Assembly: GCF_004006665.1 (NCBI RefSeq)
Contig: NZ_QOCL01000001.1
Location: forward strand, 529,225 to 593,224
Source: Halobacteriovorax sp. HLS
GTDB taxonomy: Bacteria; Bdellovibrionota; Bacteriovoracia; Bacteriovoracales; Bacteriovoracaceae
Length of the DNA: 64,000 nucleotides
Direction: 5' to 3'
Under the pieces are notes generated by a model. It worked only from the letters and a program-made list of their open reading frames with translations. It ran no database searches and was not told where the DNA came from. Of this stretch, positions 42,957-52,045 are shown piece after piece. A program made the position numbers and the translations under genes. Each line of letters opens with the position of its first letter. The first letter of the stretch is position 1.

Positions 42957-44417
42957 TTACAAAGTCCTCTCAGGAGCTCTTCCCCAAACTAATTCCTTAG
43001 CTTTTGATTTTAAATCTAACTTATCCAACTCATCTAAAGCAGAGAACTTAATCTCTTCAACATGTAACAAGTAAGCTTCGGCCGAAGCTGGTATCATTTT
43101 AACTTCTGGACGTAGACTTTTCGCTAGTAAAGTATCTGCATTTTCAAAGTATCTCCAATAAGAGAACCTATGTGCAATATTCTTTAAATGAGTCATGGCC
43201 TGATCTAAGTGTGCATACTCACAAAGGACTCCTAAGTTATTCACTCCCATGGAAATGAATTTTAAATCCTTAGGATATGCATTGAGTACTCTGGCAATAA
43301 AGTCTTGATAGAAAGATTTCCAATAAAACTCTCCACTCTTTCCTTCTCTGGCCATAACAATAATATCGCTTAAATTAATATCGATTAAGGCGAATTGATT
43401 TTTAATATCTCCATTTACTGCAGACTTCACTTGCTTATCAAATAATGAGAATGCTTCCCACGCTGTGATAAATCGAGCTTCTCTATTAAGAGAGAGTTTT
43501 CCACCTTCATTAAATGAAGCATAAACACCATTCAAATAATTCTCTAAAGCTGTCCAATCGAGCTTTTCTGAAAGTGTAATATCATTTAATTTTAAATAAA
43601 TGATTAGGTCTGGGTTATTTCTCTTGCCTTTAATATTTAAAGACATGACTTCTCCACCTAAGAGGTCAACAGCAACTTGAGAACCCATATTCTGAGCAAA
43701 CTCTTCTATTCCATTGTGACAAGTTCTTCCTAAAAATAATGAAGGAATAGTCACAAATTTCATTGAAGTACTTTCAGGAGAAAGAAGTCTCTGACCATTC
43801 GAGCTCAGTTCTAAGTATGCAAACTCAGAAATATCCTCTAACTCTGAAAAAACATTTTCACATGACTCAAAGAAATCCATGCAACGAATTTTTTCAGTTT
43901 CAAAATTATTGCATAAATCCTTAAGGTATCTATCGTAGAAGTGATCCTCTTTATAAACTTGAGATACTTCAATTAAACCTCTCACCTGATTAGAGAGCTT
44001 ATTTTTTTCAATTTCAATCTTACTTATTCTTTGTTCATAGGAAAGCATCTTATTAAGTCTCTTCAGTATAGACTTAACTTGTCCTCTGTAATTTGCCCCC
44101 TTAAGAATCGTTCCCATATTAAAGAACTCATAAGTTGAATGTAAAAGAGGTGCTGTATTAGAACTGAAGAAAAATGCCATCGGGAGTTGGTCATTTTTAA
44201 CAAATGGATGATTTTTTAATAGAAGAGTACCTTCGTGCATCTTTTTAACATCAACTAGAGATAATGTAGGAATTACTTCTAAAGTACCTTTCCAGAATGA
44301 ATCTAAGTCTTCATAAAAATGTGCCACAACGCCAAGCTCTCTAAAAATATCAGAAAATTCTTTTGCAAGCTCAAGGTCTTCAAGAAGAAGCGCCACTGTT
44401 AAATTATTCATACTCAT
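42957..44417 (-). CDS. hypothetical protein with receiver-like N-terminus
   Basis: A 486-residue protein. The first 120 residues (VALLLEDLELAKEFSDIFRELGVVAHFYED, PTLSLVDVKKMHEG) resemble a receiver fold with a degenerate phosphorylation region. A coiled-coil stretch follows near 125-150, then a long mixed domain. Residues about 345-440 have the strand-helix order of a degenerate nucleotide-cyclase-like domain (FALIDINLSDIIVM, FISMGVNNLGVLCEY), but no GGDEF motif is visible. I do not recognise the whole protein. It lies four bases upstream of alr. Confidence 0.6.
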   Translation of the reverse strand: MSMNNLTVALLLEDLELAKEFSDIFRELGVVAHFYEDLDSFWKGTLEVIPTLSLVDVKKMHEGTLLLKNHPFVKNDQLPMAFFFSSNTAPLLHSTYEFFNMGTILKGANYRGQVKSILKRLNKMLSYEQRISKIEIEKNKLSNQVRGLIEVSQVYKEDHFYDRYLKDLCNNFETEKIRCMDFFESCENVFSELEDISEFAYLELSSNGQRLLSPESTSMKFVTIPSLFLGRTCHNGIEEFAQNMGSQVAVDLLGGEVMSLNIKGKRNNPDLIIYLKLNDITLSEKLDWTALENYLNGVYASFNEGGKLSLNREARFITAWEAFSLFDKQVKSAVNGDIKNQFALIDINLSDIIVMAREGKSGEFYWKSFYQDFIARVLNAYPKDLKFISMGVNNLGVLCEYAHLDQAMTHLKNIAHRFSYWRYFENADTLLAKSLRPEVKMIPASAEAYLLHVEEIKFSALDELDKLDLKSKAKELVWGRAPERTL

Positions 44418-44503
44418 TGTAATCTCCCATAATACAAAAATTATGCCCTGAATTACACAATACGTCTAATTTTAGTAGGAAATAATAGAGGGTAGTTCTA
44501 GGT

Positions 44504-44992
44504 TTAAAATAATACTTTAAGCAAAGTCCAATCTGTTGGCCAAAGCTTATTATCGCCTACTAAGGCAACGTCGCAAACACTTTCAAAGATCTTCGCCCTC
44601 TTATTAAATAATTCCTCCAAATCACTTTTGGACTTATCTAGCTGAGGCCTATTTTGATCACCCTGGATTCTTGTATAACATGTTTCAAAATCATTCTTAA
44701 GATACAAGATTTTAACATCAAGACTTTTTAGTAAATCAATATTTTCCATTAGATCAAGACTTCCGCCACCTAGAGAAATCAATCCCCCAGAGGAAAGCTG
44801 CGTAATTGCATTTTTTAGCGCCTTGCTCTCTATTTGCCTAAAGACTTCAAAGCCTTCTGTACGAATAAGTTGGGCAATACTCCCCTTGTCCTGCTCAATA
44901 TAAAGATCTAAATCAATAGATTTAATCTCTGGAAATTGCTTTAAAAAAGAGCTCTTCCCTGTTCCCATAAAACCACAAATAGCTATAATCAC
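44504..44992 (-). CDS. aroK: shikimate kinase
   Basis: A 162-residue P-loop kinase. IAICGFMGTGKSSFLKQF is Walker A, DLDLYIEQDKGSIAQLIRTEGFEVFRQIESKAL matches the shikimate-binding segment (FRxxE), SLGGGSLD is the GGG motif, and RPQLDKS the lid. It phosphorylates shikimate in aromatic amino acid biosynthesis. No other aro gene is adjacent. Confidence 0.88.
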   Translation of the reverse strand: MIIAICGFMGTGKSSFLKQFPEIKSIDLDLYIEQDKGSIAQLIRTEGFEVFRQIESKALKNAITQLSSGGLISLGGGSLDLMENIDLLKSLDVKILYLKNDFETCYTRIQGDQNRPQLDKSKSDLEELFNKRAKIFESVCDVALVGDNKLWPTDWTLLKVLF

Positions 44993-45087
44993 GTTGCACT
45001 CACTTTGAAAAAAATAAAAACTCCATGTACTTTTAACTTCTTATAAGTTAGAAGCCCTAATAGATTTATTTTACGTTTGAGGTCACG

Positions 45088-45654
45088 ATGTTGCAAAGAG
45101 ACATTAAAGATAATCTCGATGAGATTGTAAGAGTTGAAAATTTTTTAGAAGAAGAGAGAGAATACAATCTTGATAAAGACTGTACTTGGGTAAGTGATCT
45201 TCTTGAAGAGCTTGAAGAAAACCTAGATGACGACGAAAAAACTCCTGACTACAGAACAATGAAAGTTGATCTAAAAATAAAAAGAAAGGAAATTCCACAA
45301 TTTGGAGAAGGCCTAATCATAAGAGGCCAATTCAGCGGAGACTTCCACGTTCCGTGCATAAAGTGCCTCACTCCAACTCCAGAATCTGTAAAAGGTAGCT
45401 TTGAGGCCGTCTATATTGCAGACAAATATGAAAAGAGTGAAGAATTTGAGGAAACATTGAGCGTTTGGGCCGATAACTCAGAACTTGAGGTATACTTCCA
45501 TGACCGCGGTAAATGTAATGTTAAGAAAGTGATACATGAGTGCATCTACCTTAATATAAATCCTTACCCGCTTCACTCGCAAGAGTGTAAAGGTTTATGC
45601 GGTGTGTGCGGAAGTGACTTAAATCACGTAGACTGTGGACATGCGCAGCATTAA
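45088..45654 (+). CDS. yceD: DUF177/YceD family protein
   Basis: A 188-residue protein of the DUF177 family that precedes rpmF in very many bacteria; members affect 23S rRNA accumulation. HVPCIKCLTP and ECKGLCGVCGSDLNH give the paired Cys motif of the family. The C-terminus DCGHAQH is Cys/His-rich. It starts behind TGAGG at 45088 and heads the rpmF-fab gene group. Confidence 0.85.
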   Translation: MLQRDIKDNLDEIVRVENFLEEEREYNLDKDCTWVSDLLEELEENLDDDEKTPDYRTMKVDLKIKRKEIPQFGEGLIIRGQFSGDFHVPCIKCLTPTPESVKGSFEAVYIADKYEKSEEFEETLSVWADNSELEVYFHDRGKCNVKKVIHECIYLNINPYPLHSQECKGLCGVCGSDLNHVDCGHAQH

Positions 45655-45762
45655 AATGTATCGGACATGGTAAAAAGACTTGATAAAGTAGTGAATATAA
45701 CGTATCTATTCACCCTTAATAACAAGAAATAATAAGTTAAAGTTATATATCTGGAGTAGAAA

Positions 45763-45972
45763 ATGGCAGTACCTAAGAAGAAAACCAGTGTTTCAAAGAA
45801 AGGTTTGAGAAGAGCTGGTCAGCATCATAAATTATATGCAAACAATAAAGTTGTTGTTGATAACACAACTGGAGAGCTAACTAAGAAAGGTTGTATTTCA
45901 CCTTCTGGTTACTGGAAAGGTCAAAAGATTTTTGATACTAAAGCTGATAGAGAAGAAGAAACTGCTGAGTAA
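45763..45972 (+). CDS. rpmF: 50S ribosomal protein L32
   Basis: A 69-residue basic protein with the L32 start AVPKKKTSVSKKGLRRAGQHHKL and the CISPSGYWKG region; the zinc-type four-Cys motif is mostly absent, as in the Cys-poor L32 form. The ATG follows TGGAGTAG. It lies between the DUF177 gene and fabH, the conserved yceD-rpmF-fab order. Confidence 0.95.
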   Translation: MAVPKKKTSVSKKGLRRAGQHHKLYANNKVVVDNTTGELTKKGCISPSGYWKGQKIFDTKADREEETAE

Positions 45973-46010
45973 TTTCTTGTCTAATTAGATAAATTAATTA
46001 AAAATTCCTG

Positions 46011-46056
46011 AGGGCATTTAAATTCAATTGAGAAATCAAAAGAATTTAAATGCCCT
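46011..46056 (+). promoter_or_regulatory. 15-bp hairpin between rpmF and fabH
   Basis: A 15-base arm AGGGCATTTAAATTC (46011-46025) is exactly complementary to 46042-46056, with a 16-base loop. Only a weak T tract follows, and the fabH ribosome-binding site GGAGG lies about ten bases beyond. It may be an attenuator, RNA-processing site or weak terminator between ribosomal and lipid genes. Confidence 0.6.
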
Positions 46057-46079
46057 TTGCTATTTTGGAGGCGAGGAAA

Positions 46080-47081
46080 ATGACGGACTATAAAGTTAAA
46101 ATTAAAGGTACTGGAATGTTTGTACCTGAAAGAATAATGACCAATGATGATATCTCTAAATTTGTTGATACGAATGATGAGTGGATCTTTGAAAGAACAG
46201 GTATTAGAGAAAGAAGAATTTCTAATACTGAAGAGGGTGAATTTCCAAGTGATATGGCCTACAAAGCAACACTTATGGCCCTTGAAAATGCGAACTTAGA
46301 AGCTAACGATATTGACCTCATCCTTTTTGCCTCAGTAACCCCAGACTTTAAACTTCCTAATACGGCCATTGTTCTTCAGCAGAAACTTGGAATAACTAAT
46401 CAATGTGCAGCCCTCGATATAGCCGCAGCATGTTCTGGTTTTGTTTACGGATTAAATATGGCCCAAGCGATGATTAGAACAGGAATGGTTAAGAATGCTC
46501 TAATCGTTGGTTCTGAAATGCTAAGCCGAGAAGTAAATTGGAAAGACAGAGGAAGCTGTATTCTTTTTGGTGATGGTTGTGGTGTTGCTATCGTAGGAAG
46601 AAATGAAGATAGTGATGATTCAGACATTCTATCAACTCACCTAGGCGCAGACGGTACAGGAAGAGAATTTTTTGATCAACCAGTCGGCGGAGCAGTCTAT
46701 CCAATTACTGAAAGTCACCTTGAAGATGGATCTCACTTCATGCAAATGAAAGGTAGAGAGATGTTTAAAGTTGCCACTAGAACATTAGCGCAAAATGCTA
46801 AGACAGTTTTAGAAAAAGCAAACTTAAATCTTGATCAAGTGAACTGGTTAGTTCCTCATCAAGCAAATATAAGAATAATTGAAACAACGGGAAAGCTTCT
46901 CGGAATAGATCCTGAAAAAGTTATCGTTAATATAGAAAAGTACGCTAATACCTCTGCCGCGACAGTGCCAATTGCATTTCACGAGGCCATCCAAGATGGA
47001 AGAATTAAAAGAGGTGATGTTGTTCTATTTGATGCTTTTGGAGCAGGACTAACAACAGGGGCCACTCTACTACGCTATTAA
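46080..47081 (+). CDS. fabH: beta-ketoacyl-ACP synthase III
   Basis: A 333-residue enzyme that starts fatty-acid synthesis by condensing acetyl-CoA with malonyl-ACP. I chose the ATG at 46080, directly after GGAGGCGAGGAA, over the upstream in-frame ATG at 46050 inside the hairpin. ALDIAAACSGFVYGL holds the nucleophilic Cys; VPHQANIRI and YANTSAATVP carry the catalytic His and Asn. Confidence 0.96.
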   Translation: MTDYKVKIKGTGMFVPERIMTNDDISKFVDTNDEWIFERTGIRERRISNTEEGEFPSDMAYKATLMALENANLEANDIDLILFASVTPDFKLPNTAIVLQQKLGITNQCAALDIAAACSGFVYGLNMAQAMIRTGMVKNALIVGSEMLSREVNWKDRGSCILFGDGCGVAIVGRNEDSDDSDILSTHLGADGTGREFFDQPVGGAVYPITESHLEDGSHFMQMKGREMFKVATRTLAQNAKTVLEKANLNLDQVNWLVPHQANIRIIETTGKLLGIDPEKVIVNIEKYANTSAATVPIAFHEAIQDGRIKRGDVVLFDAFGAGLTTGATLLRY

Positions 47082-47095
47082 CTAAAGGATAAGTT

Positions 47096-48046
47096 ATGAC
47101 TAAATCAGTAACACTATTATTTCCTGGTCAAGGTGCGCAGTACGTAGGGATGGGAAAATCTCTGGAGGGTCATAGTGCGTTTGATCTTTTTGAAAAGGCA
47201 AACAAAGCACTTGATTTTAACCTAAGCCAGATTATGTTTGAGGGACCAGATGAAGAACTCAAACTTACTAAGTACACACAACCTGCCATTTTAAGCCACT
47301 CGGTAGCTTTATTTCAAAAGCTAAACGAGTTACTAGAAAGAAAGAACATTAAAATTGACCGAGTACTTGGTCACTCAGTCGGCGAGTATGCTGCACTAGT
47401 TTCTTGCGGAGCAATCCCTTTTGAAGATGCTGTAAAAGCTGTTCACTTAAGAGGAAAGTATATGCAAGAGGCCGTCCCTTCTGGTAAGGGCAAAATGTTT
47501 GCAGTGATGAAAATACCTCAAGAGGTTATCGAAAAAGCTTGTAAAGAAGTAAGTCAACCAAACTCAGAAGTAATGCCTGCCAACTTTAATGAACCTAGCC
47601 AGATTGTTATCTCTGGAGAAGCAAGTGCTTGCGACAGAGCAGTAGCATGGTTTGAAAAAAATTGGGAAGAACCGTATAGAGCGGTTGAACTTAATGTGTC
47701 TGCACCTTTTCATTCTTCTCTTATGAAGCCAGCTGCAGAGAAACTAAATTCTTCTTTTTCAGATTTTAATTTTCAAACAACTACCCTGCCATATATTGCA
47801 AATATAGATGCTAAAGAATACCCTGCAGGAACTAATCCAGACACAGTTAAAGAGAACCTCTTCAAGCAAGTTGATGGCTCAGTTCTTTGGACTCAAAGTA
47901 TTCAGGCCCTAGCTGATGATACTATCTGTATTGAATGTGGGCCAGGAAGAGTATTAATGGGTCTAGTAAGAAAGATTAATAGAAATATAAAAGTTATCTC
48001 TCTTGATAAAGATGGAGCTTTTGAAGAGCTCGAGGAGTTATTATAA
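47096..48046 (+). CDS. fabD: malonyl-CoA:ACP transacylase
   Basis: A 316-residue transacylase loading malonyl onto ACP. LLFPGQGAQYVGMGK opens the fold, LGHSVGEYAALVSCG holds the catalytic Ser, and VSAPFHSSLM the catalytic His. It follows fabH by 14 bases, and its stop overlaps fabG by one base. Confidence 0.96.
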   Translation: MTKSVTLLFPGQGAQYVGMGKSLEGHSAFDLFEKANKALDFNLSQIMFEGPDEELKLTKYTQPAILSHSVALFQKLNELLERKNIKIDRVLGHSVGEYAALVSCGAIPFEDAVKAVHLRGKYMQEAVPSGKGKMFAVMKIPQEVIEKACKEVSQPNSEVMPANFNEPSQIVISGEASACDRAVAWFEKNWEEPYRAVELNVSAPFHSSLMKPAAEKLNSSFSDFNFQTTTLPYIANIDAKEYPAGTNPDTVKENLFKQVDGSVLWTQSIQALADDTICIECGPGRVLMGLVRKINRNIKVISLDKDGAFEELEELL

Positions 48047-48810
48047 TGATGGCAAATTTTGAAGATTTAAAAGGTAAAATCGTTCTAGTAACAGGTGCTA
48101 CAAGAGGGATTGGAAAAGCAATCGCTATAAACCTTGCGAAACAAGGTGCTCATGTTGTTTTCAACTTTCGTGAGGGTAAAGAAGCTGTAGCTGATGAGAT
48201 GCAAAAAGAGCTTATGGCAGCAGGAGCTAGTAATGCTACTGGAGTTATGTTTGACGTAACTAATGCTGAACAAATAAAAAACTCTCTCGATAGTTTTAAT
48301 AAAGAGTTTGGAGCAATAACAGGTCTTGTTAACAATGCCGGTATCTCTAAAGACCAAATTGTTCTAAGACTAAAAGAAGAAGATATCTCGCAAACAATAG
48401 ATACTAACCTTAAAGGATCAATCCTAGTTACCTCTGCACTCTCTAGAGCTTTTCTAAGAGCTGAGAATGTTTCAGTTGTAAATATAAGCTCAGTTGTTGG
48501 TCTTATGGGAAATCCTTCACAAATCGCATACGCTGCTTCTAAAGCCGGAATGCTTGGATTTACAAAGTCTTACGCCAAAGAGCTGGCTTCAAGAAATGTT
48601 AGATGTAACGCAATATGTCCAGGATTTATTGAGACAGATATGACAGATGCCCTTGATGAAAAGGTAAAAGAAGCGTATCTTAGCTCGATTCCGTTAAACC
48701 GTCTTGGAAATGTGGAAGAAGTTGCTAACCTAGTGAATTTCTTAATTAGCAAGGCGTCATCTTATATAACTGGAGAAGTTATAAAGATTGACGGTGGATT
48801 ATATATTTAA
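48046..48810 (+). CDS. fabG: 3-oxoacyl-ACP reductase
   Basis: A 254-residue SDR reducing 3-ketoacyl-ACP with NADPH. VTGATRGIGKAIA is the cofactor motif, VNNAGIS the structural one, and SSVVGLMGNPSQIAYAASKAGM gives the Ser-Tyr-Lys catalytic set. Translation is coupled to fabD by the TAATG overlap. Confidence 0.96.
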   Translation: MMANFEDLKGKIVLVTGATRGIGKAIAINLAKQGAHVVFNFREGKEAVADEMQKELMAAGASNATGVMFDVTNAEQIKNSLDSFNKEFGAITGLVNNAGISKDQIVLRLKEEDISQTIDTNLKGSILVTSALSRAFLRAENVSVVNISSVVGLMGNPSQIAYAASKAGMLGFTKSYAKELASRNVRCNAICPGFIETDMTDALDEKVKEAYLSSIPLNRLGNVEEVANLVNFLISKASSYITGEVIKIDGGLYI

Positions 48811-48845
48811 GTATTGTAGTTTGAGACACACATAAGGAGTAAATA

Positions 48846-49067
48846 ATGGAAGAAAAAGTAATCAAACTTGTAAGTGATGCAACGAAAATTGATATTGCAA
48901 AAATCAACGCAGGAACTAGCTTTGTAGACGATCTTAATCTAGATTCTCTTGATATCGTTGAACTTATGATGAAAATGGAAGACGAGTTTGGAGTAGAGAT
49001 CCCAGAAGAAGATGCTGAAGGTCTTAAATCTATTCAAGACGTAGTAACTTACCTTGAAAAAAAGTAA
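48846..49067 (+). CDS. acpP: acyl carrier protein
   Basis: A 73-residue acidic protein. The phosphopantetheine-attachment Ser is in DDLNLDSLDIVELMM, followed by the conserved helices EFGVEIPEEDAEGLKSIQDVVTYL. The ATG follows AAGGAGTAA. It carries the growing acyl chains for the neighbouring Fab enzymes, and a strong terminator follows it. Confidence 0.97.
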   Translation: MEEKVIKLVSDATKIDIAKINAGTSFVDDLNLDSLDIVELMMKMEDEFGVEIPEEDAEGLKSIQDVVTYLEKK

Positions 49068-49097
49068 TCAGATTTAAATAAAAATCTAATAAAAAAA

Positions 49098-49129
49098 GGG
49101 GAAGCAAGTGTTTGCTTCCCTTTTTTTTT
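49098..49129 (+). terminator. terminator after acpP
   Basis: GGGAAGCAA (49098-49106) pairs with TTGCTTCCC (49112-49120) around a short loop, with a nine-T tract after and an A-run before. It separates acpP from fabF transcripts, at least in part. Confidence 0.88.
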
Positions 49130-49170
49130 GCTCTATTATTTTAGTCAGTTTACTCACAGGAGAATCACAA

Positions 49171-50412
49171 ATGAACAGAGTTGTTATTACTGGAATGGGT
49201 GCCATATGTGGTCTAGGTCATAGCCTTGACGAGGTTTGGGGAAATATCATTGAAGGTAAGCCCGGAATATCAAAAATTGAAAATACACCTATTGAAAAAC
49301 TAGCAGTACAAATTGGCGGAGAAGTGAAGAACTTCGAAATTAGTGCTGATATACTAGAGCCTAAAGAGGCTCCTAGATACGATAAATTTATTCACTTTGC
49401 ATTGCACTCAGGTTACGAAGCTTGGAAAGATTCAGGACTTGAAAACCACAACTATAGCCCAGAGAGAATTGGTTCAATAATGGGAGTTGGTATGGGTGGC
49501 TTTCCCGAGATCGAAAGATCTTATGAAAGTTTTATGGACAAAGGACCAAGAAGAATTTCCCCATTCTTTATACCTGGAATTATTCCAAATATGGCCACCG
49601 GCCTTTTAAGTATAAAATTAAACTTACAAGGAGTGAATTACACTATTGCCTCTGCTTGTGCTTCAGCAGCTCATGCTATTTCTGCAGCAGCTTTTGAAAT
49701 AATGGCAGGCAGACAAGATGTTATGGTTACCGGTGGAGCAGAGTCCGTACTATCAAATCTTCCTATGGGTGGATTTATTTCCATGAAAGCATTATCTAAA
49801 AGTGAAGATCCTGCAACGGCCTCGAGACCATTTGACGTTGATAGAAATGGTTTTGTGATTGGTGAAGGCGCAGGGATTCTCGTTTTAGAAAACTATGAAA
49901 AAGCAAAAGCTCGTGGTGCAAAAATATATGCAGAAGTCGTAGGACATGGAACTTCAAGTGATGCCCATCATATTACTGCCCCTCATCCAGAAGGAGATGG
50001 TGCATACAGATGTATGAAGATGTGTGTTGAATCGGCCGGAATTACTCCCGATCAGGTTGGTTATGTTAATGCTCACGGAACTTCAACGCCACTAGGAGAC
50101 TTAGGAGAGACAAAAGCTATTAAGAAAACTTTTGGAGATCACTCTAAAAATATGTTCGTTTCTTCAACGAAGTCTATGATTGGTCATTTATTAGGTGCAG
50201 CTGGAGGTGTTGAAAGTATCTTCTGTGCAATGGCCCTATATAAAGGAATTCTTCCTCCAACGATTAACTTAGATAATCAAGATCCTGAATGTGACCTTGA
50301 CTACGTTGCTAATAAAGCAAAAGAAATTCAAGTAGATTATGCATTAAATAACTCATTTGGATTTGGTGGGACTAACTCTTCGTTACTCCTTAAAAGATAT
50401 ACTGGAAACTAA
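49171..50412 (+). CDS. fabF: beta-ketoacyl-ACP synthase II
   Basis: A 413-residue elongating condensing enzyme. The ATG at 49171 follows AGGAGAATC; an upstream extension of the frame to 49108 is part of the terminator. [13 protein letters not shown] holds the catalytic Cys. [12 protein letters not shown] and [12 protein letters not shown] hold the two His, and the C-terminal [17 protein letters not shown] is typical. It prolongs acyl-ACP and may have its own promoter after the acpP terminator. Confidence 0.96.
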   Translation: MNRVVITGMGAICGLGHSLDEVWGNIIEGKPGISKIENTPIEKLAVQIGGEVKNFEISADILEPKEAPRYDKFIHFALHSGYEAWKDSGLENHNYSPERIGSIMGVGMGGFPEIERSYESFMDKGPRRISPFFIPGIIPNMATGLLSIKLNLQGVNYTIASACASAAHAISAAAFEIMAGRQDVMVTGGAESVLSNLPMGGFISMKALSKSEDPATASRPFDVDRNGFVIGEGAGILVLENYEKAKARGAKIYAEVVGHGTSSDAHHITAPHPEGDGAYRCMKMCVESAGITPDQVGYVNAHGTSTPLGDLGETKAIKKTFGDHSKNMFVSSTKSMIGHLLGAAGGVESIFCAMALYKGILPPTINLDNQDPECDLDYVANKAKEIQVDYALNNSFGFGGTNSSLLLKRYTGN

Positions 50413-50422
50413 GGAAGGTCGC

Positions 50423-51673
50423 ATGTTTCATAAGGAATCAATCTCATTAAAGTCGATGGACTCAGAAATATCAGAGCTCATCGAAAAAGAAAGAATAAGA
50501 CAAGAAGAAGGGCTCGAACTTATCGCTTCTGAAAACTATGCTTCTAAAGCAGTTATGGAAGCTCAAGGGACAATTCTAACAAATAAATACGCCGAAGGTC
50601 TTCCTCATAAAAGATACTACGGAGGATGTGAGTTTGTAGATACTGTTGAAGAGCTTGCTATCGAAAGAGTAAAGAAGCTTTTTGGTGCTGACTTTGCTAA
50701 CGTTCAGCCTCACTCTGGTTCACAAGCAAATATGGCAGTATACTTCACTCTTCTAGAGACAGGCGATAAAGTTCTGGGAATGAATCTAGCAGAAGGCGGT
50801 CACCTTACACACGGATCGCCTGTTAATTTTTCAGGTAAGCTTTTTGAAATTATTCCTTACGGTTTAAATCTGGAAACAGAAACAATTGATTATGAGGCGC
50901 TTAGGGAACTTGCTTTAAAAGAAAAGCCAAAAATGATTATTGCCGGAGCATCTGCGTACCCAAGAACACTAGACTTTGAAAAGTTTAGGAAAATTGCTGA
51001 TGAAGTCGGTGCATATTTAATGGTAGATATGGCGCATATTGCTGGTCTTGTAGCAGCAGGTGTCCACCCTAACCCAGTTCCTCATGCTCACGTTGTAACA
51101 TCAACAACTCATAAAACTTTAAGAGGTCCACGAGGTGGGATTATCTTAACTAATGATGAAGAACTAGCAAAGAAGATCAACTTCAATGTCTTCCCTGGAA
51201 TTCAAGGTGGTCCACTAGAGCATGTTATTGCAGCAAAAGCAGTATCTTTCAAAGAAGCTCTTGATGAGAGTTATACTCATTACCAAAAACAAGTTGTTCT
51301 TAATGCAAAAGTATTGGGAGAAAAACTTCAGTCTCAAGGAATAGAAATAGTTTCAGGTGGAACTGATAATCATTTAATTTTGATCAAAACAGACTCAGTT
51401 AATCTATCCGGAAAACAAGCGGAAAAGGCCCTCGAAAAAGCAGGTATTACTTGTAACAAGAATATGATTCCTGGAGATAAGAGATCACCATTTGTTACAT
51501 CAGGAGTTAGAATCGGTACGCCGGCCATTACAACAAGAGGAATGACTGAAGAGCATATGAACTTAGTTGGTTCTTGGATCTCTAAAGCTCTTTCGAATCA
51601 TGAAGATGAAAAGGTTTTGGAAGAAGTTAGAAATGAAGTAATTAGCTTATGTAGAGACTTTCCAGTTTATTAA
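50423..51673 (+). CDS. glyA: serine hydroxymethyltransferase
   Basis: A 416-residue PLP enzyme interconverting serine and glycine with tetrahydrofolate. The ATG at 50423 follows GGAAGGTC; the frame extends upstream into fabF, but that part is not family-like. [30 protein letters not shown] residues ([19 protein letters not shown]), and [15 protein letters not shown] with the PLP lysine are present. It follows fabF by ten bases and ends at a GC-rich hairpin. Confidence 0.96.
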   Translation: MFHKESISLKSMDSEISELIEKERIRQEEGLELIASENYASKAVMEAQGTILTNKYAEGLPHKRYYGGCEFVDTVEELAIERVKKLFGADFANVQPHSGSQANMAVYFTLLETGDKVLGMNLAEGGHLTHGSPVNFSGKLFEIIPYGLNLETETIDYEALRELALKEKPKMIIAGASAYPRTLDFEKFRKIADEVGAYLMVDMAHIAGLVAAGVHPNPVPHAHVVTSTTHKTLRGPRGGIILTNDEELAKKINFNVFPGIQGGPLEHVIAAKAVSFKEALDESYTHYQKQVVLNAKVLGEKLQSQGIEIVSGGTDNHLILIKTDSVNLSGKQAEKALEKAGITCNKNMIPGDKRSPFVTSGVRIGTPAITTRGMTEEHMNLVGSWISKALSNHEDEKVLEEVRNEVISLCRDFPVY

Positions 51674-51686
51674 ATTCACAAACAGT

Positions 51687-51709
51687 GGGGGCTAGTTAGC
51701 CCCTACTTC
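51687..51709. terminator. hairpin between convergent genes, probable terminator
   Basis: GGGGCT (51688-51693) pairs with AGCCCC (51698-51703) across a four-base loop, with short T-rich sequence after it. It lies at the convergence of glyA and the minus-strand gene and overlaps that gene's stop. Confidence 0.5.
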
Positions 51710-52044
51710 TTACAAGACTCTCCGGCCTTAACTTTACCATTCAAAACTGCTCCTTTAGAGTCTGGAGCACCAAAAGATAAAGATTTTATAGTAAGGACTT
51801 TCGAGTCTTTATTGAAAGAAAAGTCCCCTGAATCATCATCTCCATAACAACTTACGATGTTATTTTTTGAATCACAATTATATAGATTTTCAAATTTACC
51901 ATACTTCATTATTATGTGTTTTTTTGACGGAAACATCTTTAAACTCTTGCCTCCAATTTTAAACTCAAAACAATCGTTGGCAAAACTAGATGTAGAAAAT
52001 AGAAAAAAGAAAATCAGCATTAAAGTATTAGTATTCTTTTTCAT
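51703..52044 (-). CDS. small secreted protein, unknown
   Basis: About 113 residues from the ATG at 52044, chosen because GAGGAAATAGT precedes it; the frame extends upstream to 52125 inside the transpeptidase gene, without a better signal. The N-terminus KKNTNTLMLIFFFLFSTSSFA is a signal peptide. The mature protein has four Cys (CFEFKIGG, LYNCDSKNNIVSCYGDD, ESCKK), likely two disulfides. Function unknown; it follows the transpeptidase gene by two bases and may be exported with it. Confidence 0.68.
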   Translation of the reverse strand: MKKNTNTLMLIFFFLFSTSSFANDCFEFKIGGKSLKMFPSKKHIIMKYGKFENLYNCDSKNNIVSCYGDDDSGDFSFNKDSKVLTIKSLSFGAPDSKGAVLNGKVKAGESCKK

Positions 52045-52045
52045 A

